Assembly (NCBI RefSeq): GCF_045290345.1
Contig: NZ_CP155447.1
Coordinates: 310,001 to 374,000, forward strand
DNA: 64,000 nt
Direction: 5' to 3'
From: Singulisphaera sp045290345
GTDB lineage: Bacteria > Planctomycetota > Planctomycetia > Isosphaerales > Isosphaeraceae
The notes beneath the pieces were generated by a model that worked only from the letters and a program-made list of their open reading frames with translations, had not been told where the DNA came from and searched no databases. Positions 45,181 to 55,600 of the stretch are shown in pieces; the first letter of the stretch is position 1, and each line of letters opens with the position of its first letter. Both the position numbers and the translations under genes were made by a program.

Positions 45181-45387
45181 ATGGACTCGTCCGCATACCA
45201 GGTCTTGCTCATCCCCGTCTGCCAGGGCATCTGCCTCGGACTGTTTGCCGGGCTGGTGATCCATCTCACACTCAAGTGGCTTGCCGCTCTGATCGCTGAC
45301 GCGGCTCCTGACTCTCAGGAACGACTCAGCCTCAGCAAGGGAAGCCCCCCAAGCCCGAAGGTTCACCCCCTCCAAGGTCACCGGTAA
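45181..45387 (+). CDS. Small single-pass membrane protein
   Basis: The 68-residue protein starts at ATG 45181 with a strong GGGAGGAAA site. Residues 8-36 (LLIPVCQGICLGLFAGLVIHLTLKWLAAL) form one membrane helix, and the tail is polar and Ser/Pro-rich. No family is recognised. It begins a run of plus-strand genes that leads into a two-component system, so a role in sensing or signalling is possible but unproven. Confidence 0.65.
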   Translation: MDSSAYQVLLIPVCQGICLGLFAGLVIHLTLKWLAALIADAAPDSQERLSLSKGSPPSPKVHPLQGHR

Positions 45388-45459
45388 CGACGGCCTTCTG
45401 ATCATGCCCCGGCGTCAACTCACTCGTTTATCACTTCACAAGACCTGAGAGGCTTTCCC

Positions 45460-45723
45460 ATGGTGCTCCTGACCTTCATGAAATACGCCTTGACCCAGCT
45501 AGGCGCTTGCTCCAGTGTTGAGGACGACCTGACGGACGAGTCACCGGCGGACGCGGTGGAGCTGTCTCCGTACGACGCGAGCGAGGAGGTCCTGACCTGG
45601 TTCAGCCTGAGTCTCGATCGCCGAGCGCCCGATCAAGCGGACGACGACGAGTTGGCCAGGCTCAGCCTGACGACATCCGAGTCGGAAGTGGCGGCGCATG
45701 CTGATTTCGAGCGATGGATGTGA
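45460..45723 (+). CDS. Small acidic protein upstream of response regulator
   Basis: The 87-residue protein starts at ATG 45460 with GAGAGG upstream. It is strongly acidic (EDDLTDESPADAVELSPYDA; QADDDELARLSLTTSESEVA) and has no signal or membrane segment. It ends 73 bp before the response regulator start. Function is unknown. Confidence 0.55.
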   Translation: MVLLTFMKYALTQLGACSSVEDDLTDESPADAVELSPYDASEEVLTWFSLSLDRRAPDQADDDELARLSLTTSESEVAAHADFERWM

Positions 45724-45796
45724 GCGTCTGACACTCGGCACCGTCTACAATGTAGAGATCGTGGCTCCTTCTCCAGTCGATCGGCGGGACCGATTC

Positions 45797-46498
45797 ATGG
45801 GCATCCGCATCTTGATGGTTGAAGACGACGAACTGATCGCAACCTCCGTGGTGAGAGGTCTGCGCGAGGAAGGATACGTCGCCGAGCGAGTCTCGAATGG
45901 CGACGTCGCCTGGTCGATGTTGCAGCACAGCGAGTGGGATCTCGTGATCCTCGATTGGTGGCTGCCGGGACAGGATGGCCTGACGATCCTCCGTCGCTTC
46001 CGCCAGCGCGACCGCGACACGCCGGTCCTATTCCTGACCGCCCGTGACTCCGTCTCCGACCGAATCATGGGACTCGATGGAGGCGCCGATGATTATTTAT
46101 GCAAACCCTTCTCATTCGACGAACTCCTGGCCAGACTCCGCGCCATGCTTCGCCGTGCGGAGGGACGATCCGGCACCGTCCTGAATGCCGCCGACGTGTC
46201 GATCGACCTGGCCACCCAGCGCGTCGAGCGGGCCGGCCATCCCCTCGATCTCACGGCCAAGGAATACGCGCTCCTGACCTTCTTCCTCCGCCATCCCGGC
46301 GAAGTTCTCTCCCGAACCCGGATCTACGAGCACGTCTGGGACGAGCGCTATGACGGGCTGTCGAACACGCTTGAAGTCCACGTCTTCGAGTTGAGGCGGA
46401 AGCTCGAAGCGCAAGGCGAGCGGCTCATCCATACGCTCAGAGGCCGCGGCTACGTCTTCGGTGCCACGCCTGGCGGGCCGGAAGGAGGGCCAGTATGA
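45797..46498 (+). CDS. OmpR-family response regulator
   Basis: From ATG 45797 the protein has 233 residues. The receiver domain (1-115) has the acidic pocket (E9, D10, D11), phospho-acceptor D53 in LVILDWWLPGQDG, T81 and K103 (CKPFS). The C-terminal winged-helix domain (about 130-228) shows LDLTAKEYALLTFFLRHPGE, the DNA-recognition segment YDGLSNTLEVHVFELRRKLE, and IHTLRGRGYVFG. It should bind DNA and control transcription once phosphorylated. Its stop overlaps the start of the kinase gene (ATGA at 46495-46498). Confidence 0.95.
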   Translation: MGIRILMVEDDELIATSVVRGLREEGYVAERVSNGDVAWSMLQHSEWDLVILDWWLPGQDGLTILRRFRQRDRDTPVLFLTARDSVSDRIMGLDGGADDYLCKPFSFDELLARLRAMLRRAEGRSGTVLNAADVSIDLATQRVERAGHPLDLTAKEYALLTFFLRHPGEVLSRTRIYEHVWDERYDGLSNTLEVHVFELRRKLEAQGERLIHTLRGRGYVFGATPGGPEGGPV

Positions 46499-48027
46499 GC
46501 CTGGCCACGCGGGTCTCCGCCTTTTTCCTCGCCGCCCTGGGAATCACCTTGCTCGGGTTCTCGATCTTCCTTTACGCCCTGGCCGACCACCACTTGCATC
46601 GCCAGCTCGACGACCGGCTGGAAGCTGCGTTGGGGGCTTTGGAGGCCGCCGTGGACGTTGAGCCGGACGGCCTGGAGTGGGAGCCGACCGAGCGTCGCCT
46701 CACCCTCGGCCTGGAACCGGGCGTGGACCAGGTGCACTGGTCGGTCCAGGACGAACGCGGGCAGACGATCGACCACTCGGCAAACCTCACGCACGACACC
46801 GGTCGCTTTCCCTTGGGTTGGAAGCCGAAGGCCTGGCCGACGGAACCGACGGACGGGACGGTCTACGACGCGACCCCAGGATGGCGACTGGCCGCGCGTC
46901 GCCTCTTGCTTCAGGACCTCCTGCAAGAAGGCCGGGGCCACCCCGAGGACGATGGGCCCGAGGACGACGTCGAGTACCCGGTCCTGGTGATCACGGCCGG
47001 GCTCTCGCCCGGCTCGGTCGAGGCCAGCCTGAACCGCCTCGGCCTGACCTTGGCCGGCCTCTCCGCGGGCCTCTGGGGAGTGGCCGCATTGCTCGGGCGC
47101 AAACTCTGCCGACACGCACTGGCCCCCCTGGGCGCCATGGCCTCGGCCGCTCGCGAGATGACCGCGGGCGGGCACGGCGAATTCCTACCGTCCCCCGGCA
47201 CCCGTGACGAGTTGGAGGATCTCCGCGTCGCCTTCAATGAATTGCTGGCTCGCCTCCACGAAACGTACGAGCGTCAAAAGCGATTCACAGGCGACGCCTC
47301 GCACCAACTGCGGACCCCACTGGCGGGCCTGCTCAGCCTGGTCGAAGTCATCAGGCGCCGGACCCGGCCCGCGGCGGAATACGAACAGACCCTCGACCAG
47401 GTCCACCAGGAAACCTTGCGACTCAGCCAGATCGTCGAGTCGTTGCTCTTCCTGGCGAGGACGGAGGCCGACGCGGAATCGCCGAAGACCGAGGTGGTCG
47501 ACCTCGCGGCCTGGGTCCCGGCCCAGATGTCCCGCTGGATGGATCACCCGCGTGCCTCCGACATTCGCGAGGAAGGCCCCAACGATCCGCTCCCGATCCT
47601 GGCGCACCCGTCGCTGCTCGCCCAGTTACTCGAAAACCTGCTGGACAACGCCCTGAAGTACAGCGATCCCGGCTCCCCGATCCTCATCCGGACCTGGCGC
47701 GACGCGAACTCGATCCTCCTCTCGGTGGAGGATCGGGGAGTCGGCCTCGCCGCGGACGAACTGACGAAAGTCTTCGATCCGTTCTATCGCTCACCCCAGG
47801 CGCGCCAGATGGGCCGGACCGGCGTCGGCCTCGGACTGTCGATGGTCAAACGGATCAGCATTGCATTCGGCGGTACGATCGAAGTCGAGAGCCTTCCGGG
47901 CCGTGGAACCCGGTTCGTGCTTCGCTTCCCCGCGCGGCCTGACTTTTCCTCAGCACCCGAACCCGATCCGCCTCGCAGTCTCCGGAACCCCATCGAAACA
48001 GGGCCGAACGCAACCCGAGTCCAGTGA
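46495..48027 (+). CDS. Sensor histidine kinase
   Basis: The 510-residue kinase has two membrane helices (about 8-30 and 183-201) enclosing a 150-residue sensor region, then a HAMP linker and a HisKA domain with phospho-acceptor H270 in GDASHQLRTPLAG. The ATPase domain carries the N box NLLDNALKYS, the G1 box VEDRGVGL, FDPFYRS and the G2 region GRTGVGLGLSMVK. It should phosphorylate the response regulator encoded just upstream, with which it is translationally coupled. The signal sensed is unknown. Confidence 0.94.
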   Translation: MSLATRVSAFFLAALGITLLGFSIFLYALADHHLHRQLDDRLEAALGALEAAVDVEPDGLEWEPTERRLTLGLEPGVDQVHWSVQDERGQTIDHSANLTHDTGRFPLGWKPKAWPTEPTDGTVYDATPGWRLAARRLLLQDLLQEGRGHPEDDGPEDDVEYPVLVITAGLSPGSVEASLNRLGLTLAGLSAGLWGVAALLGRKLCRHALAPLGAMASAAREMTAGGHGEFLPSPGTRDELEDLRVAFNELLARLHETYERQKRFTGDASHQLRTPLAGLLSLVEVIRRRTRPAAEYEQTLDQVHQETLRLSQIVESLLFLARTEADAESPKTEVVDLAAWVPAQMSRWMDHPRASDIREEGPNDPLPILAHPSLLAQLLENLLDNALKYSDPGSPILIRTWRDANSILLSVEDRGVGLAADELTKVFDPFYRSPQARQMGRTGVGLGLSMVKRISIAFGGTIEVESLPGRGTRFVLRFPARPDFSSAPEPDPPRSLRNPIETGPNATRVQ

Positions 48028-48922
48028 AACTCCCCCCCTCGGTCCCTCCCCCCAGGACCGCCAACGGCGGGCCACCCCCATCGACGACACCGCTCGTCCC
48101 TGGTCGGCGGCCCGCCGTTCCTCCGTCACCAGCGTCCGAAGTCCTACCATTGTTTCCAGCAAAACATCCCCATAACAAAGGCCAATCACCCGATCGCGTC
48201 AGAGTCAGGCATGCTCATTCGCGAGCGATTGGCCCCGCGTCTGTCGAGCCGAAGCGAAAGTCATGAACTTCGCGAACGGCCCGCCAACGTCGCACCCCCA
48301 CGATGCCATCCGCCAAATCCTCGAATCACAAGCATCTACACTATTTTCAATCAACAACCCGAAACAGAGCTAAAGATCCGATGATTCTTGCGGTTTCCGC
48401 CACCGGTTGATTTGCAGTCGCACAGCCGGCCCGGCCTGTTTCCTTCAGGGCATATAATCTGAATGCATTCCTAAGTTCCCAACATTTCCTTTTTCCACAT
48501 TTCACGATGATTTCGATAAATTTCCACTTGGTTCGCGATTAAGATCCTGATGAAAGATCTTTTGAACTCGAACCAAGCATCCGACCACCCTTGATCGTGC
48601 TACCGTGATCACCCAAGAACCCGCGATTCCCGCATCGCGGAATCGTCGAGGACGGGTGAGGAACTCCCGAGACTGGTCGCGACGGGTTGGATCCGTTCTC
48701 TGTCCCGGGTGCGAGGTCTCGAGCGCGGCCCCGAAGGATCCAAATCGTTCGGCCACCATCACCCGAACGAAAACCGCTCGATGAGTCGCTTATTCCGTTG
48801 TGAATGAGCGTCGCGACCGAACCGAAGTGTGAGCTCACGCGTGATTGGCCAGAGAACGAGAATGTTCTGACTGACGGCATGCGTTATGCAGGTGGCTCAC
48901 TACAACACCATGGGAATCAACG
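48028..48922. other. Long intergenic region
   Basis: Arms AACGGCGGGCC (48063-48073) and GGCCCGCCGTT (48109-48119) form an 11-bp hairpin after the kinase gene, a possible terminator. At about 48362-48445 lies a truncated copy of the long repeat that flanks phoD (CCGATGATTCTTGCGGTTTC, GTTGATTTGCAG, GCCGGCCCGGCC). The rest is lower in GC and shows no convincing gene. Confidence 0.5.
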
Positions 48923-49882
48923 ATGACCTCGAAAATTCAACTCGAGCCCGAAGCCGAGGAATTTGCCAAGGCGACGGCAAACCCGCCATTTCTCTTCGAC
49001 CTCGGCCCTGAGAAGGGCCGCGAGGCCGTGGATGAAGTGCAAGCGGGTCCGGTGGCCAAACTCCCCGTCGATGTCGAGGAACTCACGATCTCGGGCGGCC
49101 CCAGCGGGCAGGTTTCGCTCCGAATCGTTCGCCCACCGGACGTCTCGGGACTGCTCCCTATCGTCCTCTACACCCACGGGGCCGGTTGGGTGTTCGGCAA
49201 TGCGCACACGCACGACCGACTCGTTCGGGAACTCGTGGTGGGCGCCGAGGCCGCCGTCGTGTTCGTGAACTACAGCCTTTCGCCCGAGGCCAGGTATCCG
49301 ACGGCGATCGAGGAATGCTACGCCGCGCTCCAGTGGGTCGCGGCCAACGCCACCCAGTACGGCCTGGACTCGAAGCGGCTGGCGGTCGCGGGTGACAGCG
49401 TGGGGGGGAACATGACCGCGGCCCTCACCCTGATGGCCAAGGCACGCGGCGGTCCGGCCATTAGCCAGCAGCTCCTCTTCTACCCGGTGACCGACGCCTC
49501 CTTCGATACCGAGTCTTACAAGCAGTTCGCCACCGGCTATTTCTTGAGCCGGGAGGCGATGATCTGGTTCTGGGACCAATATACGACCGACCCGAAACAG
49601 CGGCAGGAGATCACGGCGTCTCCCCTCCGCGCCACCCTGGAACAGCTCCAGGGGCTCCCCCCGGCACTGATCATCAACGGCGAGGCCGACGTCCTGCGCG
49701 ACGAGGGAGAGGCGTACGCCAACAAACTACGAGCGGCCGGAGTGCGAGTCACGGCGGCACGCTTCCAGGGGACCATTCATGACTTCGTGATGCTCAATGC
49801 CCTGGCGAACTCGGGCGCCGCCCGCGGCGCGATCGCGCTGGCCACCGGCTGGTTGCGCACTGGGTTCGCGAGTCCGGTTTGA
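48923..49882 (+). CDS. HSL-family alpha/beta hydrolase (esterase)
   Basis: The 319-residue protein has the hormone-sensitive-lipase layout: oxyanion motif YTHGAGWVFG (HGAG in place of the usual HGGG), VFVNYSLSPEARYPTAIEEC, nucleophile elbow AVAGDSVGGNMTA (Ser in GDSVGG), catalytic Asp region NGEADVLRDEGE, and catalytic His in GTIHDFVMLNAL. There is no signal peptide, so it is probably cytoplasmic and cleaves small carboxylic esters. ATG 48923 has only a weak ribosome binding site. It is followed by the cytochrome peroxidase-like gene, 150 bp downstream. Confidence 0.92.
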   Translation: MTSKIQLEPEAEEFAKATANPPFLFDLGPEKGREAVDEVQAGPVAKLPVDVEELTISGGPSGQVSLRIVRPPDVSGLLPIVLYTHGAGWVFGNAHTHDRLVRELVVGAEAAVVFVNYSLSPEARYPTAIEECYAALQWVAANATQYGLDSKRLAVAGDSVGGNMTAALTLMAKARGGPAISQQLLFYPVTDASFDTESYKQFATGYFLSREAMIWFWDQYTTDPKQRQEITASPLRATLEQLQGLPPALIINGEADVLRDEGEAYANKLRAAGVRVTAARFQGTIHDFVMLNALANSGAARGAIALATGWLRTGFASPV

Positions 49883-50032
49883 CCGCCGCCAGCTCACCGA
49901 TCGTTTCGCGCGGCGCCGACCGGTGGCACTGGTTCGTTGGAGCACACTTGCAGGCAGAGCATTGCCCCCGACAGTGAAATCAGGTCCGGCTACCCACAAA
50001 CGCTTCGTTCCACCCAAAAACGGAAGGCTTCC

Positions 50033-51544
50033 ATGACACAAAAATCGGTGCCATCAGCCCAGGGCGAGGTGACTCCCAACGTCGCCCGACGTGTGTTAAG
50101 TCCCTCGAAGCGTGCCCGAATTCACCCCAGGCGGCCGTGGCGGTTCGCCCCAACCTCCCTCGTCTTGCTGGCCCTGGCTTCGCACTTTCCGCCGGGCTTG
50201 GCCACGGTCCGGGCGGATGAACCTTCGATCAAGACGAGCTACGACCAGGTCGCGCCCGTCCTCATCGGCAAGGAAACGTTCCAGGCCGTGGTCACCAAGG
50301 ACAAGGCCGACAAGCCGGCGGTCATCGCTCGCCAGAAAGCCCTCCTGGAGACGCGCTACAACCTCACCTCACGGCCGGACGGCAAGGTGAGCATGACCCG
50401 CGGCAAGCCGATCCAGGTCGGCCCGACGGCCAAGCTGGCGGAGGGGATGACCTGGGACAAGCTGGCCGCGATGGCTCCCGAGGAGATCCGCGACAAAGGC
50501 CTCTTTCCCCAGGGCTACCTGCCTCTGCCCCACCCGAAGCACGACGTTGGAGGCATGCTCTTTCCCCAGATGGAGATCAAGCAACTGTCTCGCCTGGAGC
50601 GATTCGACCTCGATTTCGACCTTCCCGAGCACTTTCTCCCCGAGTTTCCGCCGCCCCTCTTCCTGACCACCCGGACCGACCTGGGCGACGTCTCTCAGGG
50701 CAAACTCATCACGGTGGACAACTTTCAGGAAATCTTTCAAGGCATCCTGAACGCCAAGGACCTGGAAGGTCTGCGCTTGCTGGTCACGCAATTCCCCCAG
50801 CAACAGTTCAACGCCACGCGTGACCGCAAGACCGAGAATCCGATCGGGATGCTGGGCGTGTCCTGCTTCGATTGCCACGTCAACGGCCACACGTCGGCGG
50901 CCACCCACCTGGTGGGCGATATCCGGCCGCAGTCGCACCGCCGCCGGATCGACACGCCGAGCCTGCGTGGCGTCAACATTCAGCGGCTCTTCGGCTCGCA
51001 GCGGGCCCTGAAGTCAATCGAAGACTTCACCGAGTTCGAGCAGCGGGCCGCCTACTTCGACGGCGACCAGGTATCGGCGGCGGCCAAGGGGATCAACCCG
51101 CTGGAGCGGGGGAGCCAGGTTCACTTCATGTCCGAAGTGCAATCGCTGCTCGACTTCCCACCGGCCCCCGGCCTGGGGATCGACGGCAAGCTCAACCCCA
51201 AGAAGTTCGGGCCCGACTCCCTGGAAATGAAGGGCCAAACCGTCTTCTTCGGCAAGGCCATGTGCGCCACCTGCCACCCTGCGCCGTACTACACCGACAA
51301 CCTCATGCATGACCTGAAGGTCGATCGGTTCTACAAGACGCAAACCATCAACGGTCTGGTCGCCACCTCGCAGGGACCAATCAAGACGTTCCCCCTTCGA
51401 GGCATCAAGGAGTCTCCGCCCTACTTCCATGACGGTCGACTGCTCACGCTCGAAGACACGGTCGAGTGCTTCAACCTGATCCTGGAAACCAAGCTTTCCA
51501 CGGAGGAAAAGCAGGCCTTGGTCGCCTTCATGCGGCAGCTCTAA
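50033..51544 (+). CDS. Dihaem cytochrome c peroxidase-like protein
   Basis: From ATG 50033 (GGAAGG upstream) the protein has 503 residues with a signal region (APTSLVLLALASHFPPGLATVRA). Two CXXCH motifs are present: SCFDCHVNGH in the middle and MCATCHPAPYYTD in the C-terminal part, followed by FPLRGIKESPPYFHDGRLLT, LEDTVECFN and a KQALVAFMRQL end. This is the MauG/bacterial cytochrome c peroxidase pattern, although the N-terminal 250 residues are longer than usual and not recognised. A periplasmic redox role is inferred. Confidence 0.87.
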   Translation: MTQKSVPSAQGEVTPNVARRVLSPSKRARIHPRRPWRFAPTSLVLLALASHFPPGLATVRADEPSIKTSYDQVAPVLIGKETFQAVVTKDKADKPAVIARQKALLETRYNLTSRPDGKVSMTRGKPIQVGPTAKLAEGMTWDKLAAMAPEEIRDKGLFPQGYLPLPHPKHDVGGMLFPQMEIKQLSRLERFDLDFDLPEHFLPEFPPPLFLTTRTDLGDVSQGKLITVDNFQEIFQGILNAKDLEGLRLLVTQFPQQQFNATRDRKTENPIGMLGVSCFDCHVNGHTSAATHLVGDIRPQSHRRRIDTPSLRGVNIQRLFGSQRALKSIEDFTEFEQRAAYFDGDQVSAAAKGINPLERGSQVHFMSEVQSLLDFPPAPGLGIDGKLNPKKFGPDSLEMKGQTVFFGKAMCATCHPAPYYTDNLMHDLKVDRFYKTQTINGLVATSQGPIKTFPLRGIKESPPYFHDGRLLTLEDTVECFNLILETKLSTEEKQALVAFMRQL

Positions 51545-51752
51545 AGCGGCGTCGGCGTTCTCCTTCGTTCGTTCTCCCTGAGCCCTGGAACGCGAAGGGT
51601 CTGTTTTCGAGATCCGACAGGCCGGCAACCGCTCGATCCGTTCACTCGGCCTGACTTTTGATGTCGTCTCAATCCGATCGATCCCCACGGCGACACGGAC
51701 CGTCGTGGGGATCCGCCGGCACGATTGTGATCGAACAGACGGAGACGTCAAA

Positions 51753-52208
51753 ATGCGCTGGCTCTTTCCTGCATTCCTGGACGGTCCGGCCGCGGTGGGA
51801 CTTTTTGTCCTCCGACTTGTGGCCGGTTCCGCCATGATGTTGCACGGCTGGCCCAAGATCCAGCACGCCACCAGTTGGATGGGCCCAGGCGCCGCGGTCC
51901 CTGGCCCCTTGCAAGCCCTGGCCGCCGTGACCGAGTTCGGCGGCGGCCTCTGCTGGGTCCTCGGCCTCCTGACTCCGCTCGCCTCGTTCCTGATCCTCTG
52001 CACCATGGCGACCGCCACCGTGATGGTCCACCTCCCTCAAGGCCATCCGTTCGTCGCGCTTCCCCCCGGCGGCCCCTCCCTCGAGCCCGCCCTGGGCTAC
52101 CTCTCCATCGCCGTGGCCCTGCTCCTGATCGGCCCCGGCCGCCTCTCCCTGGACGCATTCCTCTTCGGCCGCCACCAGAACGTGGACACCCCGCGCCTCA
52201 GCGGCTAA
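51753..52208 (+). CDS. DoxX-family membrane protein
   Basis: From ATG 51753 (GGAG upstream) the protein has 151 residues with four hydrophobic segments. The DoxX signature is clear: VGLFVLRLVAGSAMMLHGWP, KI, then AAVTEFGGGLCWVLGLLTPL, ASFLILCTMATATVMVH. DoxX proteins are small integral membrane proteins, some linked to redox or oxidative-stress processes. Nearness to the dihaem peroxidase-like gene fits that theme but proves nothing. Confidence 0.88.
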   Translation: MRWLFPAFLDGPAAVGLFVLRLVAGSAMMLHGWPKIQHATSWMGPGAAVPGPLQALAAVTEFGGGLCWVLGLLTPLASFLILCTMATATVMVHLPQGHPFVALPPGGPSLEPALGYLSIAVALLLIGPGRLSLDAFLFGRHQNVDTPRLSG

Positions 52209-52642
52209 CCAATGCCCTGACAACCTGGGCACGGCTTCCCCCTACAAATCCGACCCAGCCTTGCAAAAACGCCCTCAGAGGCACGCCTCTTTATCCAAGC
52301 CATTCCCTAAAGCCAGTCGCTTCCTACGGGCATTGAACCACCTCTCGGGATGAAGGATGGCCCCATGCGACTTCGATCGGCATCGGGCCTGTCGATGATT
52401 TCTTGATACACGAATACCAACGCACCAATCGCCCCAACTTCCGTGCGCCCATTCCAAAGTGTCGCCTATCACACTTATCAGATGCTTATCAGTAACATGC
52501 ATATCTCAAATTATCCTGTCGTCCGACGGATACCCTCCGACTCCCAGTGAATTGGCGACAATCCGCAAAACGACAGTCCGCCCCCGACTCGAAGGCCGGA
52601 CGGAGCCCCAGACGGTTGGCCCGGTGACGTCCTCGAGGAATG
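52209..52642. other. Intergenic region at the distal (trailer) end of the CRISPR array
   Basis: No gene is supported between the DoxX stop and the first degenerate CRISPR repeat. Confidence 0.5.
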
Positions 52643-55600
52643 GTTTCAATCCACCCCGGCCCGGAGGCCGGGAAAGTCCAGCCTGAGGGAAGCCACCCAT
52701 TCCAAACGCTCGGTTTCAATCCGCCCCCGGCCCGAAGGACGGGGGAAACTCGTCATAACAACTAGAGTGCTTCATCAGTCGATCCGTTTTAATCCGCCCC
52801 CGGCGCGGAGGCCGGGGGAGACACGCTGGGTAAGACCTTCGCCCTGGCTGCTCTGCTGTTTCAATCCGCCCCCGGCGCGGAGGCCGGGGGAGACGCTCAG
52901 AGGCAAGCGTGAAGGCCGATGCCTTAGTGTTTCAATCCGCCCCCGGCGCGGAGGCCGGGGGAGACTCTCGACGACAACGACGCACTTATCTTTCCGACAC
53001 TAGTTTCAATCCGCCCCCGGCGCGGAGGCCGGGGGAGACTCCATGCCTCGGCGAGCGTGGTCTCGCTGGGCCGGTTTCAATCCGCCCCCGGCGCGGAGGC
53101 CGGGGGAGACGATCCGTTCCAGGACGGTTGGCATCTCGCGAATGTTTCAATCCGCCCCCGGCGCGGAGGCCGGGGGAGACTTGTGCTCAACGCGGGCGCG
53201 GGTGCGGCGATTCAGTTTCAATCCGCCCCCGGCGCGGAGGCCGGGGGAGACCCGTGCCCCGTGATTTTGGCCGACTTGAGCTTGTTTCAATCCGCCCCGG
53301 CGCGGAGGCCGGGGAGACCGTATGCGGGGGGGGTTGGGGTCACGCTTGCTGACGTTTCAATCCGCCCCCGGCGCGGAGGCCGGGGGAGACTTGCGCGGCG
53401 CATCGACGGCGCGATGAAGATGCAGTTTCAATCCGCCCCCGGCGCGGAGGCCGGGGAGACCGTATGCAGGGGGTGGGGTCACGCTTGCTGACGTTTCAAT
53501 CCGCCCCGCGCGGAGGCCGGGGAGACTTGCGCGCGCATCGACGGCGCGATGAAGATGCAGTTTCAATCCGCCCCGGCGCGGAGGCCGGGGAGACCTCGGC
53601 TACCTCGATGGCACGATCCTACACTACTGTTTCAATCCGCCCCGGCGCGGAGGCCGGGGAGACCTCACAAAATCTCGTGGGCCGGAGCCCTCGGATATGT
53701 TTCAATCCGCCCCCGGCGCGGAGGCCGGGGGAGACCCGCCGCGTCCACGACTTGCCGGAGATAATCCAGTTTCAATCCGCCCCCGGCTCGGAGGCCGGGG
53801 GAGACAGAACCTCGGAACATTCTTCCTCTTCACCAAGAAGTTTCAATCCGCCCCCGGCTCGGAGGCCGGGGGAGACCCTGAAGGATCGAAGCGCGAGTCA
53901 GAACGCCCATGTTTCAATCCGCCCCCGGCTCGGAGGCCGGGGGAGACAAGCATGGCTTGCTCGGTGGCTCCATAGCTCGCGGAGTTTCAATCCGCCCCCG
54001 GCGCGGAGGCCGGGGGAGACTCTTCCGCCTCGCGATCGCTCGCGCCCGGACTCGTGTTTCAATCCGCCCCCGGCGCGGAGGCCGGGGGAGACACGGAACA
54101 ATCGCGGCTCGCAACTCGATTCGCGCGTTTTAATCCGCTCCCGGCGCGGAGGCCGGGGGAGACCCGGCCGTCTTAGCCATCCGTCCGGGCGCGAGTCGGT
54201 TTCAATCCGCCCCCGGCGCGGAGGCCGGGGGAGACGCGGACATGGGCGACTTCATCACGATCGACGCGAAGGTTTCAATCCGCCCCCGGCGCGGAGGCCG
54301 GGGGAGACGCGGCTTGGGCTCGATCCGAAGGATCACCGGCGGCTGTTTCAATCCGCCCCCGGCGCGGAGGCCGGGGGAGACCGAAGAGGACCGGGAGAGC
54401 TATACCAAGGAGTTCGTTTCAATCCGCCCCCGGCGCGGAGGCCGGGGGAGACGGCCTTCGCGGACGACCAGGGCGCAATTGTCTCGGGGAGTTTCAATCC
54501 GCCCCCGGCGCGGAGGCCGGGGGAGACACACTACCTTGAACAGCTTCAGGGCTTTGGCGGTGTTTCAATCCGCCCCCGGCGCGGAGGCCGGGGGAGACGC
54601 ATCGAATGACTCGGGATCAGCCAATTGGACGGGTTTCAATCCGCCCCCGGCGCGGAGGCCGGGGGAGACAAAGCGATCGAGTTGCCCTCGCAACCAATCT
54701 CGCCAGTTTCAATCCGCCCCCGGCGCGGAGGCCGGGGGAGACTCACCACCCTCCTCGCCGAAGTCGAACAGCTGAGGTTTCAATCCGCCCCCGGCGCGGA
54801 GGCCGGGGGAGACGGGGCTCCCGAGTGCTGGGCTACGGTCGGTTTAGTGTTTCAATCCGCCCCCGGCGCGGAGGCCGGGGGAGACCGCACACGCTGCGAG
54901 AGCGAACCATTAATACTCTGTTTCAATCCGCCCCCGGCGCGGAGGCCGGGGGAGACGTCGATAACCTGAGTCGGCTTGGACCGAAGATGCTTGTTTCAAT
55001 CCGCCCCCGGCGCGGAGGCCGGGGGAGACGAAGAGTGGCTTGCCGACCGGCTCTGGCTTCGGCAGTTGTTTCAATCCGCCCCCGGCGCGGAGGCCGGGGG
55101 AGACCGACATCGACTGACCTCCGTCGGCGGGGGAGTGGTGTTTCAATCCGCCCCCGGCGCGGAGGCCGGGGGAGACAGGCCTGCTGTGCTGCCGAAAGCC
55201 TTGCGATCGCCCGTTTCAATCCGCCCCCGGCGCGGAGGCCGGGGGAGACGAGGGTGGCGAGGTCGTCACGCAGGCCGGCGATAGTGTTTCAATCCGCCCC
55301 CGGCGCGGAGGCCGGGGGAGACGGCCTTGGCCGATTCCCACGCGGGCGGCCAGGCGCTGGTTTCAATCCGCCCCCGGCGCGGAGGCCGGGGGAGACTCGA
55401 CGTTGAGTTTCACCTTCGGAGTTTTGCAATTTGTTTCAATCCGCCCCCGGCGCGGAGGCCGGGGGAGACCGCGGAACACTGCATGACGGCGACTATTCGA
55501 TTCAAGTTTCAATCCGCCCCCGGCGCGGAGGCCGGGGGAGACCTCGTCGGGCTCACCAATGTTCGCATACCAGCGACGTTTCAATCCGCCCCCGGCGCGG

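Noticed and set aside
48502..48880. Minus-strand frames of 86-113 codons in the intergenic region
   Set aside because: No ribosome binding site, Ser/Arg-rich composition and no recognisable motifs.
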